A stretch of 7,866 nucleotides of DNA from Firmicutes bacterium UBA7709 (GCA_002482405.1 DLFX01000177.1:1-7866); one strand, 5' to 3'. Shown: positions 1 through 6,069, counted from the first letter of the stretch. The notes: a model not told the origin generated them from the sequence alone. Made by a program: numbers and translations.

Positions 1-50
1 CCCATACCCCAAATTTTGAGCATGGCGACATCCTTATTTCTCCTCGTCAT
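1..50 (-). CDS. Possible N-terminus of a minus-strand gene leaving the left edge
   Basis: On the minus strand an ATG at 50-48 opens a frame that stays open to the window edge (16 codons, beginning MTRRNKDVAMLKIWGM). An AGGA lies 7 bases upstream of it. A second ATG at 31-29, in a different frame, has GAGGAG 8 bases upstream and could be the real start instead. A minus-strand terminator at 108-140 sits just upstream, as expected if the regulator transcript ends there and a new minus-strand gene begins here. The fragment is too short to assign to any family. Confidence 0.25.
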   Translation of the reverse strand, partial: MTRRNKDVAMLKIWGM

Positions 51-59
51 CCTTATTTC
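29..59. repeat. Short direct repeat, two copies, 19-bp period
   Basis: The 12-mer CATCCTTATTTC occurs at 29-40 and again at 48-59. Read on the minus strand each copy is GAAATAAGGATG, so each ends in an ATG preceded by a purine-rich stretch resembling a ribosome binding site. It may be a duplicated translation-initiation region for the edge gene, or chance similarity. Confidence 0.5.
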
Positions 60-107
60 CTAGCCATCCCAGTCATCCCACTTTTAAATGATATTTCCTA
101 ATTATAT

Positions 108-140
108 AAAAAAAGCCTCCTGCGAATCCTGGCAGGAGGC
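108..140 (-). terminator. Intrinsic terminator downstream of the ROK regulator
   Basis: A perfect 9-bp stem pairs GCCTCCTGC (115-123) with GCAGGAGGC (132-140) around an 8-base loop. On the minus strand the stem is followed by seven T residues (A run at 108-114 on the plus strand). No comparable T tract follows it on the plus strand, so it should act only on minus-strand transcription. It would end the ROK transcript after the long hairpin at 162-400. Confidence 0.8.
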
Positions 141-161
141 GAAAAATCAAAAAGACGAAGT

Positions 162-400
162 TGCTGTTCACCCCCGAGGCAGGTTGCGGGCACAGCTGAG
201 GCAAGTGTTGGAGCGGTTTTGCGTCACTTTCCGATGAAATTGAGCCGCATGTTTAGCTCCTGTCAAACACTGTCTGGGACCCAGTTTGTTTGACAGCCTA
301 AACATGGCGAGATGAATCTGACACAGCATCAAAGAAAGTGCCAAAACCGCGACCGCTTGAGGAAGCTGTACCAGCTGCCTCTCGGAGGTGAATCGCAGCA
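162..400. repeat. Long imperfect palindrome (about 240-bp hairpin; MITE-like element or structured RNA)
   Basis: The whole segment folds on itself. Matching arms, from outside in, are TGCTG 162-166 with CAGCA 396-400; TTCACC near 167-172 with GGTGAA near 387-392, continuing through CCGA/TCGG and GGCAG/CTGCC; ACAGCT with AGCTGT 364-369; CAAGTG with CGCTTG; GCGGTTTTG 213-221 with CAAAACCGC 342-350; CACTTT 225-230 with AAAGTG 335-340; ATGTTTAG 249-256 with CTAAACAT 298-305; TGTCAAACA 261-269 with TGTTTGACA 287-295; and CTGGG 274-278 with CCCAG 280-284 at the tip. It starts 6 bp beyond the ROK stop codon. No clear target-site duplication is visible. A 77-codon minus-strand frame lies inside it but shows no family resemblance and is probably a by-product. 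It could be a miniature inverted-repeat element or the structured 3' end of the ROK mRNA. Confidence 0.7.
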
Positions 401-406
401 TTGTAT

Positions 407-1528
407 TTAGATTGTCTTCATATATTCCTCGATAAAGAACAGCGCGGCTCCCAGCGCCGCCGCTTCAAACTGATATTTGCACGACTTGACATAGGCTCCG
501 AAATTTCCGAAGATATTATCCCTGGCGACCCTTTCCTGAAACTCCCGGATGTAGGGTCCCATAAAGCTCCCCACATAACCCCCCAGAATGATATCGCAGT
601 CAAAGGCCATGTGGAGGTTCCCAACCATGGTCGCAAGATGGGACAAATATTTATCCCAGGCTTTCATATATTCCGGATTTTTCTGTTCCAGGCCCGCGAA
701 GAACTTTTCAAGAGAGCCGTCGGCCAGATCTGCCAGCCGAAGGGCCGAACAGCACACGTCAAAGCAGCCCTTCTTCCCGCAATAGCAGGTGCCCTCGGCC
801 CCGGCGACCACCATGTGCCCGAATTCGCCGGACCGCCAGTTGTTTCCATTGTATATATCTCCCATGATGACCGCGCCGCCCACGCTGTTGCTCAGCGACA
901 GATAGACGATATTATTTTTAATTTTGTCATCGTCGATCTCGCTCCTCGCCGCGGCGTTGGCGTCATTGATCAAAATGGCCGGCCAGGGAAGATATTTCTG
1001 AAACCGTTCACAGGGGACGTCAAATAGATTTAAAACATGGGACCGTTCGATCCGATTGCGTCCGCCGTCAACGATCCCCGGAATCGATATCCCCACGCCG
1101 ACGATTTTGTCTTCCGGAATATGCTGCTCCCTGATAAAGTCTTTTAAGGTATCGGTGACCTCTCTGTAATATTCCTCCGTATCGATAAAGGGTTTATTGA
1201 TTCTGACGTGCTCCAGAACCTGCTTTGATAAATTGGTATAGATCAGACCGATGTGGTTTTTCGTGATGTCCAATCCCACCGCAAAGGCGGCGTCCCAGTT
1301 AGGCCCCACCGCCTTTGCCTTTCTTCCGCCTGTGGAATCGCACTCCCCCGCTTCCAATATAAGGCTTTCTTCCTCCAGGCTGTTTACCAGCTGGAGCACC
1401 GTGGGCACACTGATCCCGAGGGCCGCGGCGATTTCAGGCTTCGATACCCTCTCCTTCTGGCAAATGTAACGAAAAGCCCTGTTTTTGTTGGCCTTCCTGA
1501 CTTCCATGTTATTTCTGCCTGTGTTCAT
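407..1528 (-). CDS. ROK-family transcriptional regulator (NagC/XylR type)
   Basis: This 373-residue protein has the length and architecture of ROK repressors. An N-terminal winged helix-turn-helix (about residues 15-60, with SKPEIAAALGISVPTVLQLV as the core) is followed by an ASKHA-fold sugar-sensing domain. Visible ROK hallmarks are NDAN (188-191), GEFGHM (234-239) and the zinc motif C248-x-C250-G-x-x-G-C255, with H238 as the likely fourth ligand. The ATP phosphate loop is degenerate (LDITKN, near 86-91, instead of DIGGT), as in repressors rather than kinases. The asparate equivalent to the kinase catalytic base (D189) is kept. The start is supported by GGAGGG just upstream. The gene is divergent from the metabolic operon, so it is the obvious candidate for its regulator, with a sugar or sugar acid intermediate as effector. 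Family assignment is secure; ligand and target are inferred. Confidence 0.93.
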   Translation of the reverse strand: MNTGRNNMEVRKANKNRAFRYICQKERVSKPEIAAALGISVPTVLQLVNSLEEESLILEAGECDSTGGRKAKAVGPNWDAAFAVGLDITKNHIGLIYTNLSKQVLEHVRINKPFIDTEEYYREVTDTLKDFIREQHIPEDKIVGVGISIPGIVDGGRNRIERSHVLNLFDVPCERFQKYLPWPAILINDANAAARSEIDDDKIKNNIVYLSLSNSVGGAVIMGDIYNGNNWRSGEFGHMVVAGAEGTCYCGKKGCFDVCCSALRLADLADGSLEKFFAGLEQKNPEYMKAWDKYLSHLATMVGNLHMAFDCDIILGGYVGSFMGPYIREFQERVARDNIFGNFGAYVKSCKYQFEAAALGAALFFIEEYMKTI

Positions 1529-1624
1529 AAACCCTCCAAAATACAGATATTTACTCTATGATAAACATGTTTTCTTTCAAAAGTAAATATTTTTTTAGAA
1601 TTTATACTTTTCAAGTTCAAAATT

Positions 1625-1676
1625 ATATGTTATCCTTTTTATCGTAGTATTATAATATAGTAATGTTATAACATAT
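1625..1676. promoter_or_regulatory. Candidate operator: inverted repeats around the operon promoter
   Basis: ATATGTTAT at 1625-1633 is an exact inverted copy of ATAACATAT at 1668-1676. The right copy is part of a perfect 12-bp palindrome, ATGTTATAACAT (1663-1674). The two sites flank the TATAAT box: one overlaps the -35 position and the other the expected transcription start. Such an arrangement suits a dimeric repressor such as the divergent ROK protein. A further inverted repeat, AAAAGTA (1579-1585) with TACTTTT (1605-1611), lies nearer the regulator gene. The DNA is AT-rich, so some symmetry is expected by chance. Confidence 0.4.
1651..1656 (+). promoter_or_regulatory. Probable -10 box of the operon promoter
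   Basis: A perfect TATAAT lies 36 bases before the start codon of the first operon gene, in very AT-rich DNA. The hexamer 17 bp further upstream (1628-1633, TGTTAT) is a poor -35, so the promoter may be weak or need activation. The predicted transcription start, near 1663, coincides with the palindrome at 1663-1674. Confidence 0.5.
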
Positions 1677-1692
1677 AAAAATAGGAGGCAAT

Positions 1693-2685
1693 ATGCAAAC
1701 ACCAAAATTATTGGCACTGCTGCCCAAGGAATTTATTTGCACGCCGGATGGAATGGAAATCGACAGGGAGGGGAATTTGATCCTGGCCTGTCCGAACTTT
1801 GCAGACATGTCCATGCCGAGCTGTATCGCAAAAATCGACAAAGGCGGAAACGTCAGAAAATGGTTTGACGTGCCGCTTCACGAGAAAACGAAAGAAGCCC
1901 GGGCCATGGGCCTCGCCTTCGGTCCCGACTGGGATTTATACATAGTCGACAATCAGGGCTGGTCAGGGGAAGAGCGCCTGAAGTTTCAGGGCCGCATCCT
2001 CCGCGTCCGCATGAAGGACGACGAGATCGAAAAGGTTACCGTCGTAGCCGAGGGAATGGAACATCCCAACGGGATACGAATCAAAGGCGAATACATGTAC
2101 GTCACCCAGAGCACGATGGAAAAAGTGAAAACCGAATCCGGCGAACTCCTCAGCTGCGTTTACCGGTTCCATCTGGACGATAAGGATATTCATATCACAA
2201 ACACCCTGGATGATAAGAACATATTTGCCACATGGCTCACCCACAATCCCGACGATCAGTACGGCGTAGACGGCATCGTGTTCGATCACGAGGGAAACCT
2301 GTATATCGGAAACTTCGGCGACGGCGAGATCTTTAGGATCACCTTCAACGAGGACGGCAGCATCCGGGAGAATAAGCTATTTGCAAAGGATCCCAAAAAT
2401 CTGCGCTCCACCGACGGCATGACCATTGACGAATACGGCAACATCTACGTGGCGGACTTTGTAGTAAACGCAATCGCCAAGGTTGATAAAGACGGCCGCG
2501 TTGAGCGGATCGCCCAAAGCCCTGACACCGACGGGTTTAACGGGGAGTTGGATCAGCCGGGGGAACCCTGTGTCTGGAACGGCAAAATCGCGATTTCCTG
2601 TTTTGACTGCGTCGTAGGCGGGGATAAAGTAAATACCGCCCACGAGCTTCCGGCGACTATGAGCATGCTGGAAATCCAACCCTAG
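1693..2685 (+). CDS. SMP-30/gluconolactonase/LRE family beta-propeller protein, putative sugar lactonase
   Basis: This is a 330-residue cytoplasmic protein with no signal peptide or membrane segment. It contains repeated beta-propeller blade motifs of the type DG-(I/M)-x-(I/F)-D-x-x-G-N-(L/I)-Y, seen near residues 19-29, 193-205 and 241-252. Likely divalent-metal ligands, by analogy with SMP-30 enzymes, include N126 in HPNGI and D193 in VDGIVFD; D241 in STDGM is another conserved-looking acid. Members of the family hydrolyse sugar lactones to aldonic acids, though many have untested substrates. The start is supported by AGGAGG four bases before the ATG. It is the first gene of the operon and is separated from the rest by a hairpin terminator and a palindrome, so it may be expressed more strongly. 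Family call is good; lactonase activity on a specific sugar is inference. Confidence 0.8.
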   Translation: MQTPKLLALLPKEFICTPDGMEIDREGNLILACPNFADMSMPSCIAKIDKGGNVRKWFDVPLHEKTKEARAMGLAFGPDWDLYIVDNQGWSGEERLKFQGRILRVRMKDDEIEKVTVVAEGMEHPNGIRIKGEYMYVTQSTMEKVKTESGELLSCVYRFHLDDKDIHITNTLDDKNIFATWLTHNPDDQYGVDGIVFDHEGNLYIGNFGDGEIFRITFNEDGSIRENKLFAKDPKNLRSTDGMTIDEYGNIYVADFVVNAIAKVDKDGRVERIAQSPDTDGFNGELDQPGEPCVWNGKIAISCFDCVVGGDKVNTAHELPATMSMLEIQP

Positions 2686-2693
2686 ATTTTTAC

Positions 2694-2722
2694 ACTGCTC
2701 CCCTAAGGAGCAGTAAAATTTT
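2694..2722 (+). terminator. Intra-operon hairpin terminator or attenuator
   Basis: An 8-bp perfect stem pairs ACTGCTCC (2694-2701) with GGAGCAGT (2707-2714), with a CCTAA loop, lying 8 bp after the first operon gene's stop codon. The stem base can be extended by T/A pairs (TTTT near 2687-2690 with AAAA 2715-2718). The trailing T run is only four long (2719-2722), so termination is probably partial. Confidence 0.6.
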
Positions 2723-2732
2723 GGATTAATAC

Positions 2733-2748
2733 GTTGTAACATTACAAC
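2733..2748. promoter_or_regulatory. Palindromic candidate operator before the second gene
   Basis: GTTGTAAC followed by ATTACAAC is an inverted repeat with 7-bp arms (2733-2739 and 2742-2748) separated by 2 bp. It lies between the hairpin terminator and the start at 2791, a position suited to regulating a second promoter. A related TGTAACA follows at 2759-2765. It shares the GTTA/TAAC-type core with the palindrome in front of the first gene but is not identical. No convincing -10/-35 pair was found beside it. Confidence 0.4.
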
Positions 2749-2790
2749 CTAATGCTCTGTAACACTTAAAACGATAGAAAGGAACAAACA

Positions 2791-3726
2791 ATGTCCAGCT
2801 ATGAAAAAGCTACTGCTCAAACCATTTATTTTATCGGAGTAACCACAGGCCAATCGTCCATTATGAATGTTTTTCCAAAATGGGCCGATTTTCTTGGGCT
2901 GAAGGATTCCGCAATAAAAGGCATTGATTTTCAGCTCCATGCGACTGCGGCCGCATACCGGGAGGCTGTGGAATTTATAAAAAACGACCCCCTTTCACTG
3001 GGGGCTCTTGTCACCACCCATAAGATCGATTTATATCGAACCTGCAGAGATCTCTTTGATTACGTGGACCCCTATGCCGAAAAGCTTGGAGAGGTATCTT
3101 CCATCTCCAAAAAGGACGGGAAATTATGCGCCCACGCGAAGGACCCCATTTCCAGCGGTCTGGCTCTGGAGCATTTTGTTCCGGCGAATTACTGGAACGA
3201 TCACGGCGGAGACGTCCTGCTTCTGGGCGCGGGAGGAAGCACTCTGGCGATGTCTCTTCACTTTGCGCAGGAAACGTTAAAATCAGACATGCCGAAGCAC
3301 ATCATTATCGCCAACCGCAGCGTTCCCCGCCTGGAATCCGCAAAAGCGATCCTGGACGGGATCAACCCTCGGATAAAATTTGAATTTATACATAATCCAA
3401 CGCCCGAAGATAACGACAGAACCCTTGCGTCGTTAAAACCTCATTCTCTCATCGTAAACGCTACGGGCCTTGGAAAGGACGCGCCGGGTTCCCCTTTGAC
3501 CGACCGCTGCGAATTTCCGCAGGACAGTCTGGTCTGGGAAATCAATTACCGCGGCGACTTGCGGTTCAAACGTCAGGCCGAATCGCAAGCGGCGGCGAAG
3601 CGTCTTCACGTGGAAGACGGCTGGATCTATTTCATCCACGGCTGGACCCAGGTGATCTCGGAGGTTTTCCACATTGAAATCGAGGGCGACCTGCTGGAGA
3701 ACCTGAGCCGGATCGCCAAATCATAA
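2791..3726 (+). CDS. Shikimate-dehydrogenase-like NAD(P)-dependent oxidoreductase
   Basis: This 311-residue protein has the AroE two-domain plan. The N-terminal substrate domain (about 1-125) contains VTTHK with K78 and AKDPISSG with D118, matching the AroE Lys/Asp catalytic pair (VTxPxK and NTDxxG in AroE). A Rossmann domain follows with GAGGS (146-150), an ANR turn (174-176) and NATG (223-226). Q287 in HGWTQ matches the conserved C-terminal glutamine. The usual SxS carboxylate-binding motif near the N-terminus is altered to a GQSSIM stretch (20-25), and the protein is longer than typical AroE (about 270-290). No other shikimate-pathway gene is nearby; the neighbours are sugar-acid enzymes. 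It therefore probably oxidises or reduces a ring or sugar-acid hydroxyl rather than shikimate. AAAGGA lies 7 bases upstream of the ATG. Confidence 0.82.
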   Translation: MSSYEKATAQTIYFIGVTTGQSSIMNVFPKWADFLGLKDSAIKGIDFQLHATAAAYREAVEFIKNDPLSLGALVTTHKIDLYRTCRDLFDYVDPYAEKLGEVSSISKKDGKLCAHAKDPISSGLALEHFVPANYWNDHGGDVLLLGAGGSTLAMSLHFAQETLKSDMPKHIIIANRSVPRLESAKAILDGINPRIKFEFIHNPTPEDNDRTLASLKPHSLIVNATGLGKDAPGSPLTDRCEFPQDSLVWEINYRGDLRFKRQAESQAAAKRLHVEDGWIYFIHGWTQVISEVFHIEIEGDLLENLSRIAKS

Positions 3727-3772
3727 AGCGAAAAGTCCCAAAGCGCCAAAACATAAGGAAAGAAGGGTAGTT

Positions 3773-4348
3773 ATGAATCAATTTAACTGGGATAGTAGTT
3801 TTCTTGTAGACTTTGACTTAGAAAGCGGATTTTCCAAAACCGCCGTCACCTCAAAGCGCTATTTATCCAACATGAAAAATATGTTTGCAGATCAGGAGGA
3901 GGCAAAAAAAGTATTGGCTGCGGACGATCCCCTCATCTACGAATTTTACGAACTGGGCGGCCCGGAGAGGCCAGGGGACCTTTTATTCGGCACGACCATC
4001 GTCTATCCCGGAAAGGTCGGAGCGGAATATTTCATGACAAAGGGCCACTTCCACACCATTTTAGAGACCTCAGAGGTGTACTATACCCTCTCTGGCGAAG
4101 GATACATGGTTATGGAAAACCCGGAGGGGGAAACCTCGGAGGAACCTTTGTCAAAGGGCGCCGCTCTATATGTTCCGCGGCGTTACGCCCACAGGACCGT
4201 CAATACCGGCTCCGAGCCGCTGGTTCTGTTCTTTACCTTTCCCGCCGACGCCGGTCATGATTACGGTTCCATCGAATCGAAAGGCTTCCGTAAGATCGTA
4301 CTGGAAAAGGACGGTAAGCCGTCCATCGTGAATAACCCGAACTGGTGA
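3773..4348 (+). CDS. Cupin-type glucose-6-phosphate isomerase family protein
   Basis: This 191-residue protein matches the archaeal-type (cupin) phosphoglucose isomerase family in length and motifs. The metal site is complete: H92 and H94 in TKGHFH, E101 in SEVYY and H140 in RRYAHRTVN, with the same spacing as in the Pyrococcus enzyme. The family's C-terminal signature PADAGHDYG is also present, at about residues 157-165. Family members use a divalent metal to interconvert glucose 6-phosphate and fructose 6-phosphate. In this operon, which lacks central glycolysis genes, it may instead isomerise another aldose/ketose or keto-sugar intermediate; that is inference. It follows the AroE-like gene by 46 bp, with AAGGA/GAAGGG purine tracts before the ATG. 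Its last codons are the first copy of a repeat that continues into the intergenic gap. Confidence 0.88.
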   Translation: MNQFNWDSSFLVDFDLESGFSKTAVTSKRYLSNMKNMFADQEEAKKVLAADDPLIYEFYELGGPERPGDLLFGTTIVYPGKVGAEYFMTKGHFHTILETSEVYYTLSGEGYMVMENPEGETSEEPLSKGAALYVPRRYAHRTVNTGSEPLVLFFTFPADAGHDYGSIESKGFRKIVLEKDGKPSIVNNPNW

Positions 4349-4410
4349 CGAGCAGTTCATCACGATAACCCGAACTGGTAATGAAATCACCTATAACTGA
4401 ACCGGTAATG
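4332..4410 (+). repeat. Three-copy direct repeat spanning the cupin stop codon and the gap
   Basis: ATAACCCGAACTGGT is found exactly at 4332-4346, as the final codons of the cupin gene, and exactly at 4365-4379. A diverged copy, ATAACTGAACCGGT, lies at 4393-4406. Copies two and three are each followed by AATG, and the third runs directly into the GGAGG used as ribosome binding site of the next gene. Spacing is 33 and 28 bp. It looks like an old duplication of the gene end that created the intergenic linker. Confidence 0.75.
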
Positions 4411-4419
4411 GAGGCCGCT

Positions 4420-5373
4420 ATGTCCAGTATAAGAACAATATCCGGGGAAATTCCCTCCCAAGAGCTGGGCTTCTGCCAGTGCCACGAGCATCTGATGATC
4501 CGCAAGGGAGTCCCTTATGAGGTAAACCCGGCGCTCTTTATGGATGACATCGAAAAAAGCAAACAGGAATTGCTTCAATACCGGGCCGCGGGAGGCCGCT
4601 CCCTGATCGACGCTCAGCCCATCGGCTGCGGCCGCATGGAATTCGCCCTTGGGGAATTGGCGGAAGAAACCCGGGTAAACATTCTGTGCTCCACCGGATT
4701 TCATAAGCTGTGCTTTTATCCGGAACGCCACTGGATCCATACATATTCCTCAGAAAAACTGGCAGATATTTATGTTCACGAAATCGAGAAAGGTATGTTC
4801 ACCGGCTGTGATGCGGAGGAGCCCGGGGATTTTTGTTCTTTCAAGGCCAACATGATCAAGACCGCCCTGGACACAGAGGGGCTTACGGAAAGATACCGGC
4901 GTTTATTCGACGCCGCCATCGCGGCAAATCTAAAAACCGGCATTTCGATCATGATACACGTTGAGCGGGGCAGCGATCCTCTTCAACTGCTCGACTATAT
5001 TACGGCACGGGGCGTACCCGCCGGTAAACTGATCTTTTGTCATCTGGACAGAGCCTGCGACGACATCGGCATCATCAAGAACCTGCTCTGCAAAGGCGTG
5101 TTTGTGGAACTGGATACCATAGGCCGCTTCAAATATCACAGCGACGAACGCGAGATCGAAATCATAAAGGAGCTTTTGGCGGCGGGATATCAGCGTCAGA
5201 TCCTCTGTTCCCTGGACACCACCCGGGAGCGCATGCGCGCTTACACCCCAGACGCCGTGGGGCTGGACTATATTCTGAAAACCTTCATCCCGCTGATGCG
5301 GGATTCCGGCATAGCGGAAGAACAAATCCACAATTTCTTTTATGAAAACTGCATCAGCGCTTTGGAAATTTAG
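4420..5373 (+). CDS. Phosphotriesterase-family (PTE/PLL-like, COG1735-type) metal-dependent hydrolase
   Basis: The 317-residue TIM-barrel amidohydrolase keeps the full binuclear metal site expected for this family: H22 and H24 in CHEHL at the N-terminus, K147 in MIKTA as the likely carboxylated bridging lysine, H180 in MIHVERG, H208 in FCHLDR and D266 in LCSLDTT. Its length matches phosphotriesterase-like lactonases. The start at 4420 is chosen because GGAGG (4410-4414) sits 5 bases upstream and the motif layout fits; an in-frame ATG at 4381 would add 13 residues but lies within the repeat and lacks a good ribosome binding site. Relatives include phosphotriesterases, quorum-quenching lactonases and phosphofuranose lactonases. 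In this sugar operon a sugar or sugar-phosphate lactone is the likeliest substrate, by inference. It is followed 19 bp later by the aldolase gene. Confidence 0.85.
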   Translation: MSSIRTISGEIPSQELGFCQCHEHLMIRKGVPYEVNPALFMDDIEKSKQELLQYRAAGGRSLIDAQPIGCGRMEFALGELAEETRVNILCSTGFHKLCFYPERHWIHTYSSEKLADIYVHEIEKGMFTGCDAEEPGDFCSFKANMIKTALDTEGLTERYRRLFDAAIAANLKTGISIMIHVERGSDPLQLLDYITARGVPAGKLIFCHLDRACDDIGIIKNLLCKGVFVELDTIGRFKYHSDEREIEIIKELLAAGYQRQILCSLDTTRERMRAYTPDAVGLDYILKTFIPLMRDSGIAEEQIHNFFYENCISALEI

Positions 5374-5392
5374 TATAACTGGAGGTCTTACC

Positions 5393-6028
5393 ATGAACTT
5401 TGACCATATTTTAAAAGAAATCGAATCGAAAAAAATCGTACCGGTTGTAAAACTGGATAGAGCCGCCGACGCAAAACCGCTGGCGGAAACCCTCTGCGCC
5501 AGCGGCCTGCCGCTGGCGGAAATCACGTTCCGGACGGCTGCCGCCGAAGAATCCATCCGAATTATAGCGAAGGAATTTCCCGATATGCTGGTGGGCGCAG
5601 GCACCGTCGTAAACGAGGAGCAGGCAAGGAAAGCCCTCGACGCGGGCGCGAAATTTATCGTCTCTCCCGGCTTCAGCCGCAAGGTCACCGAATACGCTTT
5701 AAATCATGATGTGATGATCTTTCCGGGAATCTGTACGCCTACCGAATTGATGATGGCTCTTGAATACGATCTGCCGGTGGTGAAATTTTTCCCTGCAAAG
5801 CAGTACGGAGGGCTGGACACCATCAACGCTCTGTCCGCTCCGTTCCCCGGTCTGCGGTTCATGCCCACGGGGGGCATCAATCAGACCAACATCCTGGACT
5901 TCCTCGCTTCCGGCAAAATTATCGCCTGCGGCGGAAGCTGGATGGTGGCCGACAAGCTCGTCAATTCCGGCGATTTTAAGGAAATCGGACGTTTAACCGC
6001 CGAAGCCGTTGAATTGGTCAGGCGGTAA
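5393..6028 (+). CDS. eda: 2-keto-3-deoxy-6-phosphogluconate/4-hydroxy-2-oxoglutarate aldolase family (Eda-like)
   Basis: This 211-residue class I aldolase has all KDPG-aldolase landmarks: AEITFRT with the acid/base E43, GAGTV (68-72), SPGF (91-94), the Schiff-base lysine K131 in VVKFFPA, and PTGGI (158-162) for phosphate binding. Such enzymes cleave 2-keto-3-deoxy sugar acids, usually phosphorylated, to pyruvate and an aldehyde such as glyceraldehyde 3-phosphate. The start at 5393 has GGAGG 7 bases upstream (5381-5385). An upstream in-frame ATG at 5342 would overlap the previous gene and add a non-family extension, so it is not used. It marks the operon as an Entner-Doudoroff-like sugar-acid route. 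No dehydratase or KDG kinase is present here, so the actual substrate is unknown. Confidence 0.93.
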   Translation: MNFDHILKEIESKKIVPVVKLDRAADAKPLAETLCASGLPLAEITFRTAAAEESIRIIAKEFPDMLVGAGTVVNEEQARKALDAGAKFIVSPGFSRKVTEYALNHDVMIFPGICTPTELMMALEYDLPVVKFFPAKQYGGLDTINALSAPFPGLRFMPTGGINQTNILDFLASGKIIACGGSWMVADKLVNSGDFKEIGRLTAEAVELVRR

Positions 6029-6042
6029 AGGCCGCATTTCCC

Positions 6043-6069
6043 ATATCAGCCATTTCACATGTCTGATAT
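6043..6069. repeat. Small inverted repeat before the hydroxyacid dehydrogenase gene
   Basis: ATATCAG (6043-6049) pairs with CTGATAT (6063-6069) around a 13-base loop in the 69-bp gap between the aldolase and dehydrogenase genes. There is no T tract, so it is not a terminator. It could stabilise or process the mRNA. It also covers the alternative in-frame ATG at 6059. Confidence 0.3.

Noticed and set aside
29..59. CRISPR-like repeat
   Set aside because: Only two 12-bp copies with a 7-bp spacer; far too short for a CRISPR array.
3..101. Plus-strand frame open from the left edge to a TAA, possible C-terminus of an upstream gene
   Set aside because: Only about 32 codons, no recognisable motif, and no plus-strand terminator follows; the minus-strand reading fits the neighbouring terminator at least as well.
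101..106. Perfect TATAAT on the minus strand as a promoter for the left-edge gene
   Set aside because: The expected -35 position falls inside the terminator stem and does not match TTGACA; the box may be chance in AT-rich DNA.
162..400. 6S RNA (ssrS) as an identity for the long hairpin
   Set aside because: The length is roughly similar, but the structure lacks a clear large central bubble and has a near-perfect palindromic tip; I see no conserved 6S sequence.
168..401. 77-codon minus-strand open frame
   Set aside because: It lies almost entirely within the long palindrome, shows no recognisable motif and lacks a convincing ribosome binding site; the palindrome explains the sequence constraint better.
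401..1027. 208-codon plus-strand open frame
   Set aside because: It is antisense to the ROK regulator, whose motifs are unmistakable; no motif is visible in this frame.
4930..5688. 252-codon minus-strand open frame
   Set aside because: It is antisense to both the phosphotriesterase-like and aldolase genes, which carry complete active sites.
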